Both the position numbers and the translations under genes were made by a program. A stretch of DNA of 64,000 nucleotides from the NCBI GenBank assembly GCA_947462335.1, contig OX381719.1, positions 66,566,808 to 66,630,807 of the forward strand, written 5' to 3'. The notes under the pieces are model-generated. The model had not been told where the DNA came from. It ran no database searches and was given only the letters and a program-made list of their open reading frames with translations. The DNA is from Harmothoe impar (Eukaryota > Annelida > Polychaeta > Phyllodocida > Polynoidae). Positions 22,101 to 31,436 of the stretch are shown piece by piece; position 1 is the stretch's first letter, and each line of letters opens with the position of its first letter.

Positions 22101-23265
22101 CTGTAGTGATGGAATGTAGCACCTTATCAGTTCGCCCCAAACCAGTGGGCTCCCCGAAGGCTGCGTCATATTTCACCAATACCTGTCTCAACTGATCTTT
22201 CTGGTCCCCCGTCACCAAGCTCGAATCGTCCACCAACTTCTGAAGTTCCGGACGCAAATCGAACATCCCTTTAAGGTTCGGTTTGGTATCTTCTGAGAGT
22301 ATACTGGTGCTTGCCTGTGCAACGATCACCTGCCCCACGGGAGTACCTTTCATCAGATAACGGACTTCACCACCAGGATTCGAAATAGGAATTAAATTCC
22401 TACTGCCACTGCCTACGAAAGTATCTGCACTCTCGAGTCCAATTGATGCAAGTCTCACCACATCGGGTTCAACCACCGCCATCTGGTCTCGGAAGATACT
22501 GTCACTCGAAAACAGCACATCACATGTCTGTCCTGGGGGTATCTTAACCGTCTGTACCACCGAGGCTACAGAAGATACCTTTCTCAAAACGCATTGCACG
22601 GCCACCTTGTATGGATGTTCTATCTTTAACATCCCCCTACAAGGTTCCAACATTGCCCCGTACAACGCAGCGAAATCTAATCCGATGATGCCATCATCAC
22701 TCAGATCAGCAATAGAAGGGGACAGGAGATAATCATGTCCACCTATATTGATTTCGAAAAATGCTTTACCAAACGTCTGCATGCAGCTACCGTCGGCCGA
22801 ATGAGCTTTTACCCTCGTTGTGAAGTTATCTGGCTCATCGGCTACAAGGTCATGGAATCTCTTGGAGATCATGGAGTGACTAGCTCCAGTATCCACCAGA
22901 AATTCCGCAGTCCTTCCCTTCACTGCTACAGTCAAATACCACCTCTTCCCATCCAGTGGTGATGGGTTAACGGTGAACCGTTCGAAATCCTTAGTGACAC
23001 CAAGATCTACTCCCCGTCGTCTCAAGTGCTTCAGACAGGGATGATCCGGGGACAATCGGGCACTGCTGGCTACTTCCAGCTCCTGTATCCAATTCGTCGC
23101 TTCCCCAGTACTTCCTCCTCGGACGTCTACGTTTCTGGGTTCATTGGACATACTTAGAAGGGACTGATCAGGCCCCTCCTCTAAGCTTCCAATCTCTACT
23201 GCACCTCGGACTTCCTCGCTTGCACCGCTGGCGATAAGCTGGCTTTCCTTCACCTTAGGGGTCAC
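19153..23265 (-). CDS. pol: Gypsy pol polyprotein (PR-RT-RH-IN), RT damaged
   Basis: 1370 codons; the first codon listed is GTG, and the frame is open upstream into the end of gag, so the real entry is probably by -1 frameshifting. Aspartic protease: DTGA at residues 125-128. RT: catalytic YLDD near residue 543. RNase H: DTEASNDSIGAAL. Integrase: HHCC zinc finger near 900-940, then catalytic Asp (VDIISG), Asp (HSDQGREF) and Glu (VERFNRTL), then a GPF module (NWDGPFTVVRI). The tail has two AT-hook-like motifs, GPGRPRK and GRGRPKK, in place of the chromodomain of many Gypsy integrases. Between YLDD and the DPEK motif there are only 19 residues where Ty3-type RTs have about 55, so about 36 residues are missing in frame and this RT is probably inactive. 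Confidence 0.93.
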   Translation of the reverse strand: MTPKVKESQLIASGASEEVRGAVEIGSLEEGPDQSLLSMSNEPRNVDVRGGSTGEATNWIQELEVASSARLSPDHPCLKHLRRRGVDLGVTKDFERFTVNPSPLDGKRWYLTVAVKGRTAEFLVDTGASHSMISKRFHDLVADEPDNFTTRVKAHSADGSCMQTFGKAFFEINIGGHDYLLSPSIADLSDDGIIGLDFAALYGAMLEPCRGMLKIEHPYKVAVQCVLRKVSSVASVVQTVKIPPGQTCDVLFSSDSIFRDQMAVVEPDVVRLASIGLESADTFVGSGSRNLIPISNPGGEVRYLMKGTPVGQVIVAQASTSILSEDTKPNLKGMFDLRPELQKLVDDSSLVTGDQKDQLRQVLVKYDAAFGEPTGLGRTDKVLHSITTEDAVPFKIPYRRLPLKKKLMAEKEIADQLRLGVIVPSTSPWSSPVQMVTKKDGTIRFCIDYRKLNGCTKKNSYPLPRIDETIDSLGGNQWFCTLDLQSGYWQVGMKEEDQEKTAFSSHVGLFQYNVMPFGLCNAPATFEAMMESLLSDLLWKECLVYLDDVIVFGKTFESCLATEGVKADPEKLDVVSEWEKPEGPKDIRSFLGFCSYYRDFLPGYARIAQPMQVLAHWTPGRRKEPFPWGPEQDLAFEAVKNLFRTTPVLKYPTADGHFILDTEASNDSIGAALSQMQEGMEVPLAFASNTLNKAQRNYCTTKRELLAVVVYTKKFKHFLWGGDFTLRTDHSSLRWLLNFKEAEGMIGRWLTHLSEFGLENSQIQHRAGNKHINADALSRRPIRKCSRMDCDDCGAHNAVIAGVRMPYDVGHSKAMEWSTETIRQFQKGDAIISRLIEQVSSGAQPQRPAISIENREMRQLLAQWSELTVVDGILCRWKITPYKTKIRQIVIPTAMRRDIMYFVHGHQTSGHFGKKRSLARLSRRYYWPGMSKDLLRWISTCPDCCLSKPGEGLGKLPLTQELWGVRFARIAVDIISGLKTTPDGNTCMMVISDYYSKYTRVFPLKDHKAHTCARAFVKGWVLHLGVPLVLHSDQGREFESELWAAMCHNLAICKTRTNTYRPQSDGQVERFNRTLIQVLKPLVNSQMDDWDEQCEFVVHAYNSTVHASTGCSPNLLVFGEDLIMPADLVFGVAGVNAETPCQVMFVEALRDQFKSAYEMVRCELSKSASWQKVGYDVGLKLRSFRVGDEVVRLHDPLQQLKLSPNWDGPFTVVRIVSESTVVIKSLLGRLYKSNVARLRRWQGDASAHSKSGEHSKSDNTERRATTPERRGPGRPRKLVIPSDEKKPMPPGIGKLKRGRGRPKKNLPIRASSKKDKKCVKKVSANEGLKGRRAVQLTTGHPVESSRTTRSKEPKVGLRRSPRHNRGTAVT

Positions 23266-23291
23266 TACTTTGCCATCCCGAGCAACCCCCT

Positions 23292-25397
23292 CTAGTTTTC
23301 CGTTTTCTTCTCCTCAGGCTTTGGTACCGGCTTCTCAGCTGGGCATTCTGCAGCAAAGTGTCCCAGGGCCTGACACCTGTAACACTTCCTAGTGGTCTTG
23401 TCCACTCTCGGCTTCGAACTCCTCCCTGTTGGTTGCTGGTTTCCAGACATCAAGTCAGTCAACCTTAACAGAAGTTCTTCCATCGAACTGGGAGTTGAGG
23501 ATGTAGTCGAAGGAGCACTTGTAGTTCCTGGGGTCACAGGTGGTGTTTTCCTGTCAGCCTTCGGATAGCGCTTCGAATTCGAATTGGAATAAGATTTGCC
23601 GCTGTTCTTTTGAGCAACCGCGCCAATCTCCTCCTCCCTTCCAGAATCACCTTCCTCTGTATCAGAGGCTGGTGGGTCTTGTACCATACTGGAAGTTCTC
23701 GAAAGTACTCTCGAAGATAGCAGATGCCGTTTCCTGTCATAGTCTTCTATGGCCATGAACAAATCAGTGAGAGAAGTTCCAGCCTTCCAACTATCACATG
23801 CTGCGGTCCGTTCATCCGAATCCCTTAATCCCTCAATGAATTGCGGGAACAAATCATCTAGGAACTGTGGGTCATCTAACTGCCATCTTGGTCTAGCCCT
23901 TTGCAAGAGAGATTGCAATTCTAGACCGAACACACGGTGCGACTCGTTTGATTTTTGAGTCCGTTTGCGAAACAATCGAAGCGGATCCTCATTACCCACA
24001 TTACCTATCAGATAACTGGCGCATTCCACCAATTGGGTAAACGATCCTGCACCATGCATAGTTCTCCATCTCGAAACAGCTAGCTTGCCGGGGCCATTTC
24101 TCAATGCCCGTAAAAGCTCGTCCAACGACTCCTCCTCTGACCACCGATTATACCTCATATCGTCCATGAAGTCTGCGAACCAGTCCTGCCATGGCTGTCT
24201 GCCTGTGAACGGAGTTGGAGTGCTTGCAGTGCGTCTAGCAGCGTTGTGGTTGTCTCTGTGCAACAGAAAAGACTGTTCGATGCTCCAGTCAACGATATCA
24301 GCATTATCAGCTTGTCTGCTAACACAGTCCACTCCCATTTCAGCAATGCAGGGGTTCGTATCATAAATCAATTTCATCCCAGGGGACATTGACTCGCGGC
24401 GAGATACTCGTCTACCTGCATTTGTAGGAGATCTTCCTGACCTCCTTGAGGGCCCACTCGAACGCTCGTTCGGATCAGATCTCGAAGATCTATCATTCGA
24501 ACCCGGACGGCTTGGTCTCTCTCGAGAGCTAGAACGGCTGGGAGGGTTCGAACAGTCGTCATCATACGACGATGGGCGTTGGTCACGACGTGAAGATCTT
24601 CCATCCGAATCACCTGTATCAATGGTCACCCGTTTTGGTCTTCCTCCGGTTGAGGCAGAGGCACCACCCCCACCAGATGATGAGTTGTATATGCCACCAC
24701 TGACATTACCGAACCCCGAATAGCTACTTCGAGCTGACTCCTCATCTCGTCTCTTCTGTAAATCTTCCACTTCCCGAATCAGACGATCCTTCTCTTCCAT
24801 CATCGCCTTGGTTGCTTCTCGGATCGTATCATGGAGCTCGTCCGAATCATGTATGGTCTTATCTTGACGTTGTTCAAGAGCTTCAGTACGTCGCCGCAAG
24901 ACATTCTGCTGGTTAGAGAACTGGTCTTCCATATGTTCCAGTTCTGCTTTCGCTGTGTCCAAGCGATTCTGTTTCTCTCTTGTTTCCCCATCTAAATCTT
25001 CATTCCTGTTTCGGAGCTGTACCAACCGATGACTCAAAGCTTCAAACTCTTCATTCATCCTGTCCATCTCTGCAATTCTTGCTCCTTCGAATCGATTCTT
25101 CTCTTCTTCGAAATGACGACGTGTCACCTCCTGTCGCTGGTGTCGTTCAGCATGCAGCATGCTCATGCCCTGTGTTGGCATAGGAGCAATGTGCCTCTTC
25201 GAACCGCCAGTCTCAAACAAAGAATCATCTAGGTTTGACCCTAGATCTTTTCGAATAGTATCAGGATTGCCTCTCCTTGGTTCTGGTGTAGAACTCGAAC
25301 GGTTTGGCCCATAGTGTTTCTCAAGGGCTGCCACCACCTCCGGATCCGGACTCGAAATAGGATGAAGGGATGCTCCACCCTTTGCCTGTTCAGCCAT
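23292..25397 (-). CDS. gag: Gypsy gag polyprotein
   Basis: 701 codons from an ATG at 25397, 57 bases inside the 5' LTR (an upstream GTG would be non-canonical). Residues about 80-220 are a long Glu/Arg/Gln-rich coiled coil. About 230-335 is Ser/Arg-rich, like RS domains. About 370-560 is the alpha-helical capsid region (WQDWFADFMDDMRYNRW ...). Near residue 670 is one CCHC zinc knuckle (CYRCQALGHFAAEC) for RNA binding. The frame is intact. Pol follows in the -1 frame and its open frame overlaps the gag end, so translation of pol probably needs a -1 frameshift. The N-terminal coiled-coil and RS extension is unusual for a Ty3/Gypsy gag. Confidence 0.92.
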   Translation of the reverse strand: MAEQAKGGASLHPISSPDPEVVAALEKHYGPNRSSSTPEPRRGNPDTIRKDLGSNLDDSLFETGGSKRHIAPMPTQGMSMLHAERHQRQEVTRRHFEEEKNRFEGARIAEMDRMNEEFEALSHRLVQLRNRNEDLDGETREKQNRLDTAKAELEHMEDQFSNQQNVLRRRTEALEQRQDKTIHDSDELHDTIREATKAMMEEKDRLIREVEDLQKRRDEESARSSYSGFGNVSGGIYNSSSGGGGASASTGGRPKRVTIDTGDSDGRSSRRDQRPSSYDDDCSNPPSRSSSRERPSRPGSNDRSSRSDPNERSSGPSRRSGRSPTNAGRRVSRRESMSPGMKLIYDTNPCIAEMGVDCVSRQADNADIVDWSIEQSFLLHRDNHNAARRTASTPTPFTGRQPWQDWFADFMDDMRYNRWSEEESLDELLRALRNGPGKLAVSRWRTMHGAGSFTQLVECASYLIGNVGNEDPLRLFRKRTQKSNESHRVFGLELQSLLQRARPRWQLDDPQFLDDLFPQFIEGLRDSDERTAACDSWKAGTSLTDLFMAIEDYDRKRHLLSSRVLSRTSSMVQDPPASDTEEGDSGREEEIGAVAQKNSGKSYSNSNSKRYPKADRKTPPVTPGTTSAPSTTSSTPSSMEELLLRLTDLMSGNQQPTGRSSKPRVDKTTRKCYRCQALGHFAAECPAEKPVPKPEEKKTEN

Positions 25398-25440
25398 GTT
25401 CACCCTAACCGACTGTGCTATTCTGTGTTTCACCCGAACT

Positions 25441-25453
25441 GGTCACGGCACCA
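25441..25453 (-). promoter_or_regulatory. tRNA primer-binding site
   Basis: Reading the minus strand, TGGTGCCGTGACC starts two bases after the 5' LTR. The opening TGG is complementary to a tRNA CCA end, as expected for first-strand priming. The tRNA species was not identified. Confidence 0.75.
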
Positions 25454-25454
25454 A

Positions 25455-25975
25455 TGTAGGGGTTTCAGATGCGTATAACTCGAACACAGGTTCCAAATTT
25501 GGTTTGAATGCAACAGGTTTTTATTCGATCACAGCCTCAAAAGTACACGAAGGTCTATACTCGGTTCACTTGGTCTTTCAACCATTCGAAGACACACAGG
25601 ATTCTATCGATAGTTCGAAGCATTAGCAATACCGGACAGTCAAGCCCTGTGCCAGCATGGCTGGTGCAGGAGCCATAATGTGGGAGGGGTGTAGGTGCCC
25701 CTGTCAAAGCGAAGGTACGAAAGGTGTGGGTCAGAGCTCGTCCTGGGACGAACTCCCTGAGGTAGCCAACCTCGGCCTCTTATATACCCTGAGCGCGGAC
25801 CAAGCAGTGTCGACGTGGCACTCCTCCGTAGCGCCGTCTGGAGTGCCCTGCTTGGTTCCGCTACCGGATAACCGAAAGGACATGGCTTAGGTGTTGCCAC
25901 CTAGTGTCCGTTGGAGGCACTTGCCCCTCTGACTCCACGGACCTTATATGTACACGTATTATTCGTGCCCCTACA
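25455..25975 (-). repeat. 5' LTR of the Gypsy element
   Basis: The termini are the perfect inverted octamers TGTAGGGG and CCCCTACA. On the minus strand a TATATAAG box lies at about 25779-25786 and an AATAAA polyadenylation signal at about 25520-25525, giving a U3-R-U5 order consistent with minus-strand transcription. Confidence 0.93.
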
Positions 25976-26744
25976 CACCCTAAACTTTGGTAAACCTTCT
26001 CTTTTTTTTTGCAAATTGGGCCAAAATCTTTCGTTTTCTGGTCTTCCAAACTCCCAAAAAACCTTAAAAACGTCAAAAAAGCTAAAAATGACATATTTTA
26101 CAGGTCTCCCTTGTCTACTGAGGCAACAACAGCCCATCCCAAATACCATTTTCTATTAGGCCTATGGTGAAGTTAATCGTTTCATGAGGTTTTCACTTGA
26201 TATGAACTTTTTTTTTTGTCTCAACAGCTAAGTGTGTATTGTCAGCAACATTTTCAAAAGTTCTTTCATATATATGTTAGTTTGAAAAGAGTTTTATTGT
26301 CTTCCACAATTGCACAAAGTGATTTTAGACAATCTTCAGAATCCATCAGGAATAAATCCGTTTAACCAAGCATCAATAGTATATGTTGCGCTTATACATC
26401 ATTTAATAAATGCAGTCTCTAGATAGGTACATAACAGGCAAAGCAGGGATAACAAATAAATGGAAAAAATGAGAAGATGTTACGGTACAGAAAATTATGT
26501 ATAATGTTTATACGTGTCTAGAAATATATTAGTATTTATAGGAAATAAAATGAGTGGCGGAAAGCCTGTACAAGCCACCGGGTAACAGAGTTGAACGCGC
26601 ATGCCCGGGTATCATGAACTTCCGTAAAAGTTAGGCTTCGGCCATTTGGTTGTACGAGCCCTGTGAAAGAAGAGGTTGGCGCAGAACTGGGAGATTTTCT
26701 TTGTGTGTGTGTCAGTTAGGATTGGAATTATATGGACTATTAAT
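25976..26744. other. No gene recognised
   Basis: AT-rich flank of the Gypsy element, then a CpG-containing stretch around 26570-26700. It could be a promoter or 5' exon, but no splice-supported coding sequence was seen. Confidence 0.4.
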
Positions 26745-27295
26745 AATAATAATATCTTTTATTGACAACTGAAGTGGAAGTCATTTCTGACTTATGTGTC
26801 ATACATAAAGGTTATATAAACTAAATCTACAAAATATGCTACAATACGAGACAAAATGAAAATACACTAGGCTACTACACAATACTACACAAATGTACTC
26901 GACTAGAAAACACATATGTACAGACGTACAGAGACATGGATACATGGCATACATACCCAGTTGGGTCACAGTTTTGCATTACAAGTTAAACTTTCAAACA
27001 TTATTGACCTACAAACACATTAGCCCCAAACTCAAACTTGTTGTCGTTGTTTGAAGGCCATATATACATATTTTCCCAGTGCATTAATAACAATATGCTC
27101 TGGTGTTTTCATAACTTTCTCAAATTTATCCGTGTCAGATGTGTTAGCGTAGTTCGGTGTAATACTTTTGACAACATTTTCGAATACCTCTCTGTATTCA
27201 TTATGAAATGTACACTTTGTCAGGACACCATAAGGTCTGTGTGCAACTACAAGCGGTTGGAATTAAGTGGACTTTCAGTAAGACCGAGAAATTGA
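26745..27295 (-). mobile_element. LINE 3'-end fragment
   Basis: On the minus strand a short open stretch (about 27045-27245) encodes a typical LINE C-terminal segment including PEHIVINALGKYVYMAFKQR, followed by about 300 bases of 3' UTR. It ends near 26745 with AATAAAAGATATTATTATTATT-like sequence, a microsatellite tail common in LINEs. It is strongly 5'-truncated. Confidence 0.65.
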
Positions 27296-27383
27296 CGAAT
27301 TGGTGAGCGCCGGTGCGGATTGAGGTGCCGCAATCTTGTGGTTCATCGTCGTACTATCAAAACAATAACAATAGCATGTGTAA

Positions 27384-27728
27384 ATGAAGTCGTGTGAAAC
27401 GTGGGGGGAGTTGTACGATGGCAGATCTAACCCAGGAAATTTGATATGTAAACTATGTGCAGGGTCAAAAATGGAAGACCTTAGTGACTACTGCAGGCTC
27501 ATGTACAAGGGAGATGGTACGGGAGATGAAGATAGAAGTGGTAGTAAAACTACAGGTGGACGAGGACAGTCTAGCCCATACCAGGACATTTTGGGTGATG
27601 CAAGGTTCCCTCCGAGAGCTGAATTTGACAATGAAATGAAAAATGCTAATTTGAAACTTGATAAAAATAAAACAATAACACAATGGAAAAATTTATCAAG
27701 TGTGATACATCGTAGACTTTTGTCTTAA
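27384..27728 (+). CDS. Hypothetical 114-aa ORF with a Cys-x2-Cys motif
   Basis: ATG start at 27384 and TAA at 27726. The N-terminus has C-E-T-W then LICKLC; the rest is hydrophilic and ends in a basic patch. It lies between two LINE fragments and may be the start of a LINE ORF1, or the first exon of a host gene. No family is recognised and no splice evidence ties it to neighbours. Confidence 0.3.
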   Translation: MKSCETWGELYDGRSNPGNLICKLCAGSKMEDLSDYCRLMYKGDGTGDEDRSGSKTTGGRGQSSPYQDILGDARFPPRAEFDNEMKNANLKLDKNKTITQWKNLSSVIHRRLLS

Positions 27729-28035
27729 ATTACTCAAATTGTGATTTATTGTGAGGCGGAGGCAAAGGCACAGGACTGACATATAACATTTCTCACAGAT
27801 ACATTCACACACATGTTATGTAGGTTGAGTTAAGTTAATTCGATTGGATCAGGTATTGTAGCTGAGCTTATGACCATATTATTAGGTACTTCCGAGTACC
27901 GCTACATTAAAACCAGAGCATCTACATATGTCCAGTGCAGGAGGGGTACTTTATATCAAGTTGTCACTCTCTTGACACTGTTTAGTAGGTGATATCACTA
28001 TATAACTAGTTAACACATGGTCATTTGGAACCTGA

Positions 28036-29480
28036 TTAATTAAAACCCATATTGTCATTATTGTCATCAGTGTCAACGAAAATTAACGAATCATCCCTCA
28101 ATTCATCATCAGATGGATTATCATTTGGTTTGGTCAAATCAGTGCATCGTTTTAGCCTCTGTTTAAACTTGATCTTGCTTTCACTGTTCTGGTACCAATA
28201 GCCCAAGTTGTTCCACAGTTCACAGCCTCTAAACAGTGGGGACCGTGTGTACAGTGCAGAGTGATAACTTTTGATTTTGAAGCCGATTTTGTTGAGAGAT
28301 CTGGTCACTCTTACTCACTCAGGATTGTTTGAGTATTTATACATTACGCTTAAAATTAATTCTTGTCTTCTCCTGACCAGATACAGTACTCCACTTATAC
28401 TATGCATTTTTTCCAAACTATATTTTTTGTTTCTATTTCTGAAACGAATATCAAGTGCTTGGTTTTGAAGTCTCTGCAGCTTAGCCAGATTTGTTGGGGA
28501 GGTCCCCTCATGTGCAAAATAAGCATAATCAAACAATGAAAGTACCATGCTTTTATACATGGCAATTGCTACATTTCTTGACATATTTTCTCTGAGTTTC
28601 CCTGAGCAGAAAAGCTGATTATTTACCTTTTGGTTTACATTTTTATAAGCACCCTCCATGGAGAGTAAACTGTCAACAGAGACCCAAGTATTTAAATAAG
28701 AGTCCACACTATCCAGATTCCTACCACCCATAGTGAAAGCAATGCCTACAGTCTTTTGTTTCTTTTGGGATGACACACACCAAGACATTTTTGTCTTTTC
28801 AAGATTAATAGTGAGTTTTCTAACACACCATTCAAACACAGAATTTATGTCTGATTGCATTTTTTTTCTCACAGTATCAATTTTATTACTCAATGTGTAA
28901 AATACAAAATCATCGATGTACATAATATATTTACAATCTTTAAACTTGACTTTATGTCATCAACATAGATAATAAACAGTAACGGCCCAAGAACAGAGCC
29001 TTTGGGCACACCATAACAAACAGATTCAGTTGTTGACACATATTTACCGAGTTCTACCTTCCATTCGGTACTCTCATTCAAACCAAGTTTTCTGATGACA
29101 GATAAAAGGTACTCATGATTCACACTGTCAAAGGCCTTTTTTAGGTCTATAGAAACAAGAGGCAGTAATATGTGATCTATCCCTGCTTTTTATACAAATC
29201 ACTGAGATATTTAAAGATTGCATCTCCAGTTCCCAAGCCACTGCGGTAGCCATACTGATAGTCGCCAAGGAAACCAATGTCATCCAGATGACCTTATATA
29301 TGTGAATGAGCGATCTTCTCACAAATTTTAGAAGGAGCTGGTAAAAATGAAATTGGTCTCAAGTTGTTTACCAATGTCAGATGTCCACTTTTCGGTATGG
29401 GTAAACTCGGGCTCACTTCCAAGTATCTGGGAACACACCCTTGTTAAACGATTTTTGATATAAACATGTTATCTCATGTC
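28036..29480 (-). mobile_element. LINE reverse transcriptase remnant
   Basis: Minus-strand RT, readable in four pieces with frame changes. About 29480-29290: PIPKSGHLTLVNNLRPISF and the following helix. 29123-28890: PKGSVLGPLLFIIYVDD. 28923-28315: the catalytic box is MYIDDFVF (usual form Y-A-D-D), then the thumb with YKSMVLSLFDYAYF. 28308-28036: C-terminus with SPLFRGCELWNNL. The copy is frameshifted and dead. It is a different sequence from the other LINE fragments here. Confidence 0.85.
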
Positions 29481-29789
29481 TCCATTTGTTTCTTTAAACA
29501 GGGCTTTATTACATGAAATAACTTATTATAAGGGTCGTCTAGTAACATCTATGAAAGCCAGAAATATTCATAAGAAGTAAAGTGCTGTTACTTTAGTTAT
29601 GAATAGCGACATCAGACATGTGTGAAATCCTGACTACAGCCCTCACCCCCAGAGCTTGATATGTACATACCGGGCTACCAATGTGCTCATCTAGATATAT
29701 TGCTGAGGTAGATGTGATCTCCTCATGTATTAATAGAGAATATGAAATACTCTGTGTTCATTTACAAGTTGGTGCAATTAAATGCAAAA

Positions 29790-30535
29790 TATATTGTAGT
29801 GGGACGCCGCTGTACTATTTCTATAGAACCAGTTTGGGTTATATTGAGTATGTGTGTTGTCTTGTATCCAGCCCGCACTCCTGTCCAGTGCCGGGTATGT
29901 GGTTACATAAGCCTGCACCTGAGGATTGGTGGAGCGCGACCTGGTAATACGCATTGAGCCGAGACCGCCACGTGTCACCCGATATATCCCAGGTACCGTG
30001 TCGGTCCGGATGAACCGGTGCAAGGTTACCCGGAGTTCCTCGGGAACTCAAGTGTTTACAAGTAATGGAGAGAATTACATAAGGCTCAGTATATAAACCC
30101 GGGGGTTCTGCTAATCGAGGACCCAGTCTTGCTTAGCACTTCGGCCAGCCTGACTGCTCCACAACAGAGATTCCTCGAACTCTGTTGTACCCTTTTGGCC
30201 TAGTCCTGCTGCTGCTCCTAACCTGGTCGCCCTGCGTCTTTCTCTGTTCCACCCTCTGGGGGAACAAGAGGAGATAGACGCACTGGTAAACAACTCCAGA
30301 CACAGAACTCCCTCTGACGAGTCTGGTCCATATGGAGTCGACCAAGATAGGAGAGAGCCTTGGACCTCGGGGAATTGTATACTAGACCGTGAGCGTATAC
30401 GTCCTGTATGTTCATATGACCACTGGTGTTCAGAAGCATATTTGATTGTCACTATCCGTCTGTATGATTACGTGCCGTATGTCAGAATGAATAAAGTGTA
30501 ATTTCTGAACAACCTATTTTCGAATCTGGAGTTTT
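29790..30535 (+). mobile_element. Possible solo LTR (TATA box and AATAAA, no ORF)
   Basis: A GC-richer block beginning near TGTAGTGGGACGCC (29793). It contains TATATAAACC at about 30090 and AATAAAGTG at about 30489, in the order and spacing of an LTR U3-R. No coding sequence and no convincing target duplication or terminus at the right end were found. It could instead be a host promoter. Confidence 0.3.
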
Positions 30536-30900
30536 TCATAGCAGATGCCTATTTTAGAATAGCCAACAGCTACAATATGTATGTTATAAACAAAGCTGCC
30601 ATTTATGATAAGCTATAGGAGTTTCTGGTTAAACAACAACAGGGAAATCGGGAGCGTACCCAAGAATGCATTTTGTCTGCTCACTCTCCACCCTACTCTC
30701 TGTGTTCAACTGTAGAAAACAAGAGACCAAAGATCTGCTCAGAGAATGACTTTTCACAACACTACAGAGCCTATTTGCGATAGGCTGAGGCATTCCCACC
30801 GTGCAGTGTACTAGGTCAGACGAACACTGTCTGCACGAATTTCCTGTGCCTCTATCGCCGGCAGCGGAGTCACTTTGAAGTAGATATATCTCGTTGAGAA

Positions 30901-30958
30901 TTCTTTAAGTATCAGTTTTTTTTGAGGCCTTATAGGCAAATAACTGATACTTAAAGAA
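30901..30958. repeat. Perfect 17-bp inverted repeat with 24-nt loop
   Basis: Arms TTCTTTAAGTATCAGTT (30901-30917) and its exact complement (30942-30958). Pairing continues with mismatches by about three more bases outward. It may be a small foldback or a MITE core. Confidence 0.85.
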
Positions 30959-31409
30959 ATCGACTTTGTTTTTCTCTAGCCTCATAGTACTCCCATTTTT
31001 CCGACTACACAGAAACAAAATAGTCCCTCACCTCGCCTTCTGTATACCCTTTAATTCTACAATTTGGGTTTGTTGTTCGATTCAAATATGTTCATTGTTT
31101 AAAAAGGAAAAGAATTGAATGACAATCCACTCAAAATGACCGAAGTATAGCACTGTTTTTAGCCACCCTGCTGGGCCTGAACTCATGTAGCCAACCTTAC
31201 AACAACAAACACAACTTCCTGGGTCACTCTACTGACCACACATGCCACGTTAGATAATTATGCCCCACACCACAACTAGCCCCCTCCCCCAACTCCTCAC
31301 CAGCAAGGCGGTCATGGTCCCAGTGCTACGGCCTCTACCAACTAACCCTACAGCAGTAGTCACCATTGTCAACCAATCCACTATCGTTCTATAGTTCTTG
31401 TAGCCATCA

Positions 31410-31436
31410 GCTGTAGAGACAGCCTGTCTCTACAGC
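31410..31436. repeat. 27-bp palindrome
   Basis: GCTGTAGAGACAG, one central base, then CTGTCTCTACAGC: 13 perfect base pairs. No neighbouring gene explains it. Confidence 0.9.

Larger units (their letters stand above)
13641..25975 (-). mobile_element. Ty3/Gypsy LTR retrotransposon, full length, with an extra 3' ORF
   Basis: Two 521-bp LTRs (13641-14161 and 25455-25975) start TGTAGGGG and end CCCCTACA. They differ at about five positions, so the insertion is recent. A 4-bp target duplication CACC flanks the element (13637-13640 and 25976-25979). On the minus strand the order is 5' LTR, primer-binding site, gag, pol (protease, RT, RNase H, integrase), about 600 non-coding bases, a third long ORF, about 900 non-coding bases, polypurine tract and 3' LTR. 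Domain order places it in Metaviridae. The third ORF is not envelope-like. This copy carries inactivating lesions in RT and in the third ORF. Confidence 0.95.
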
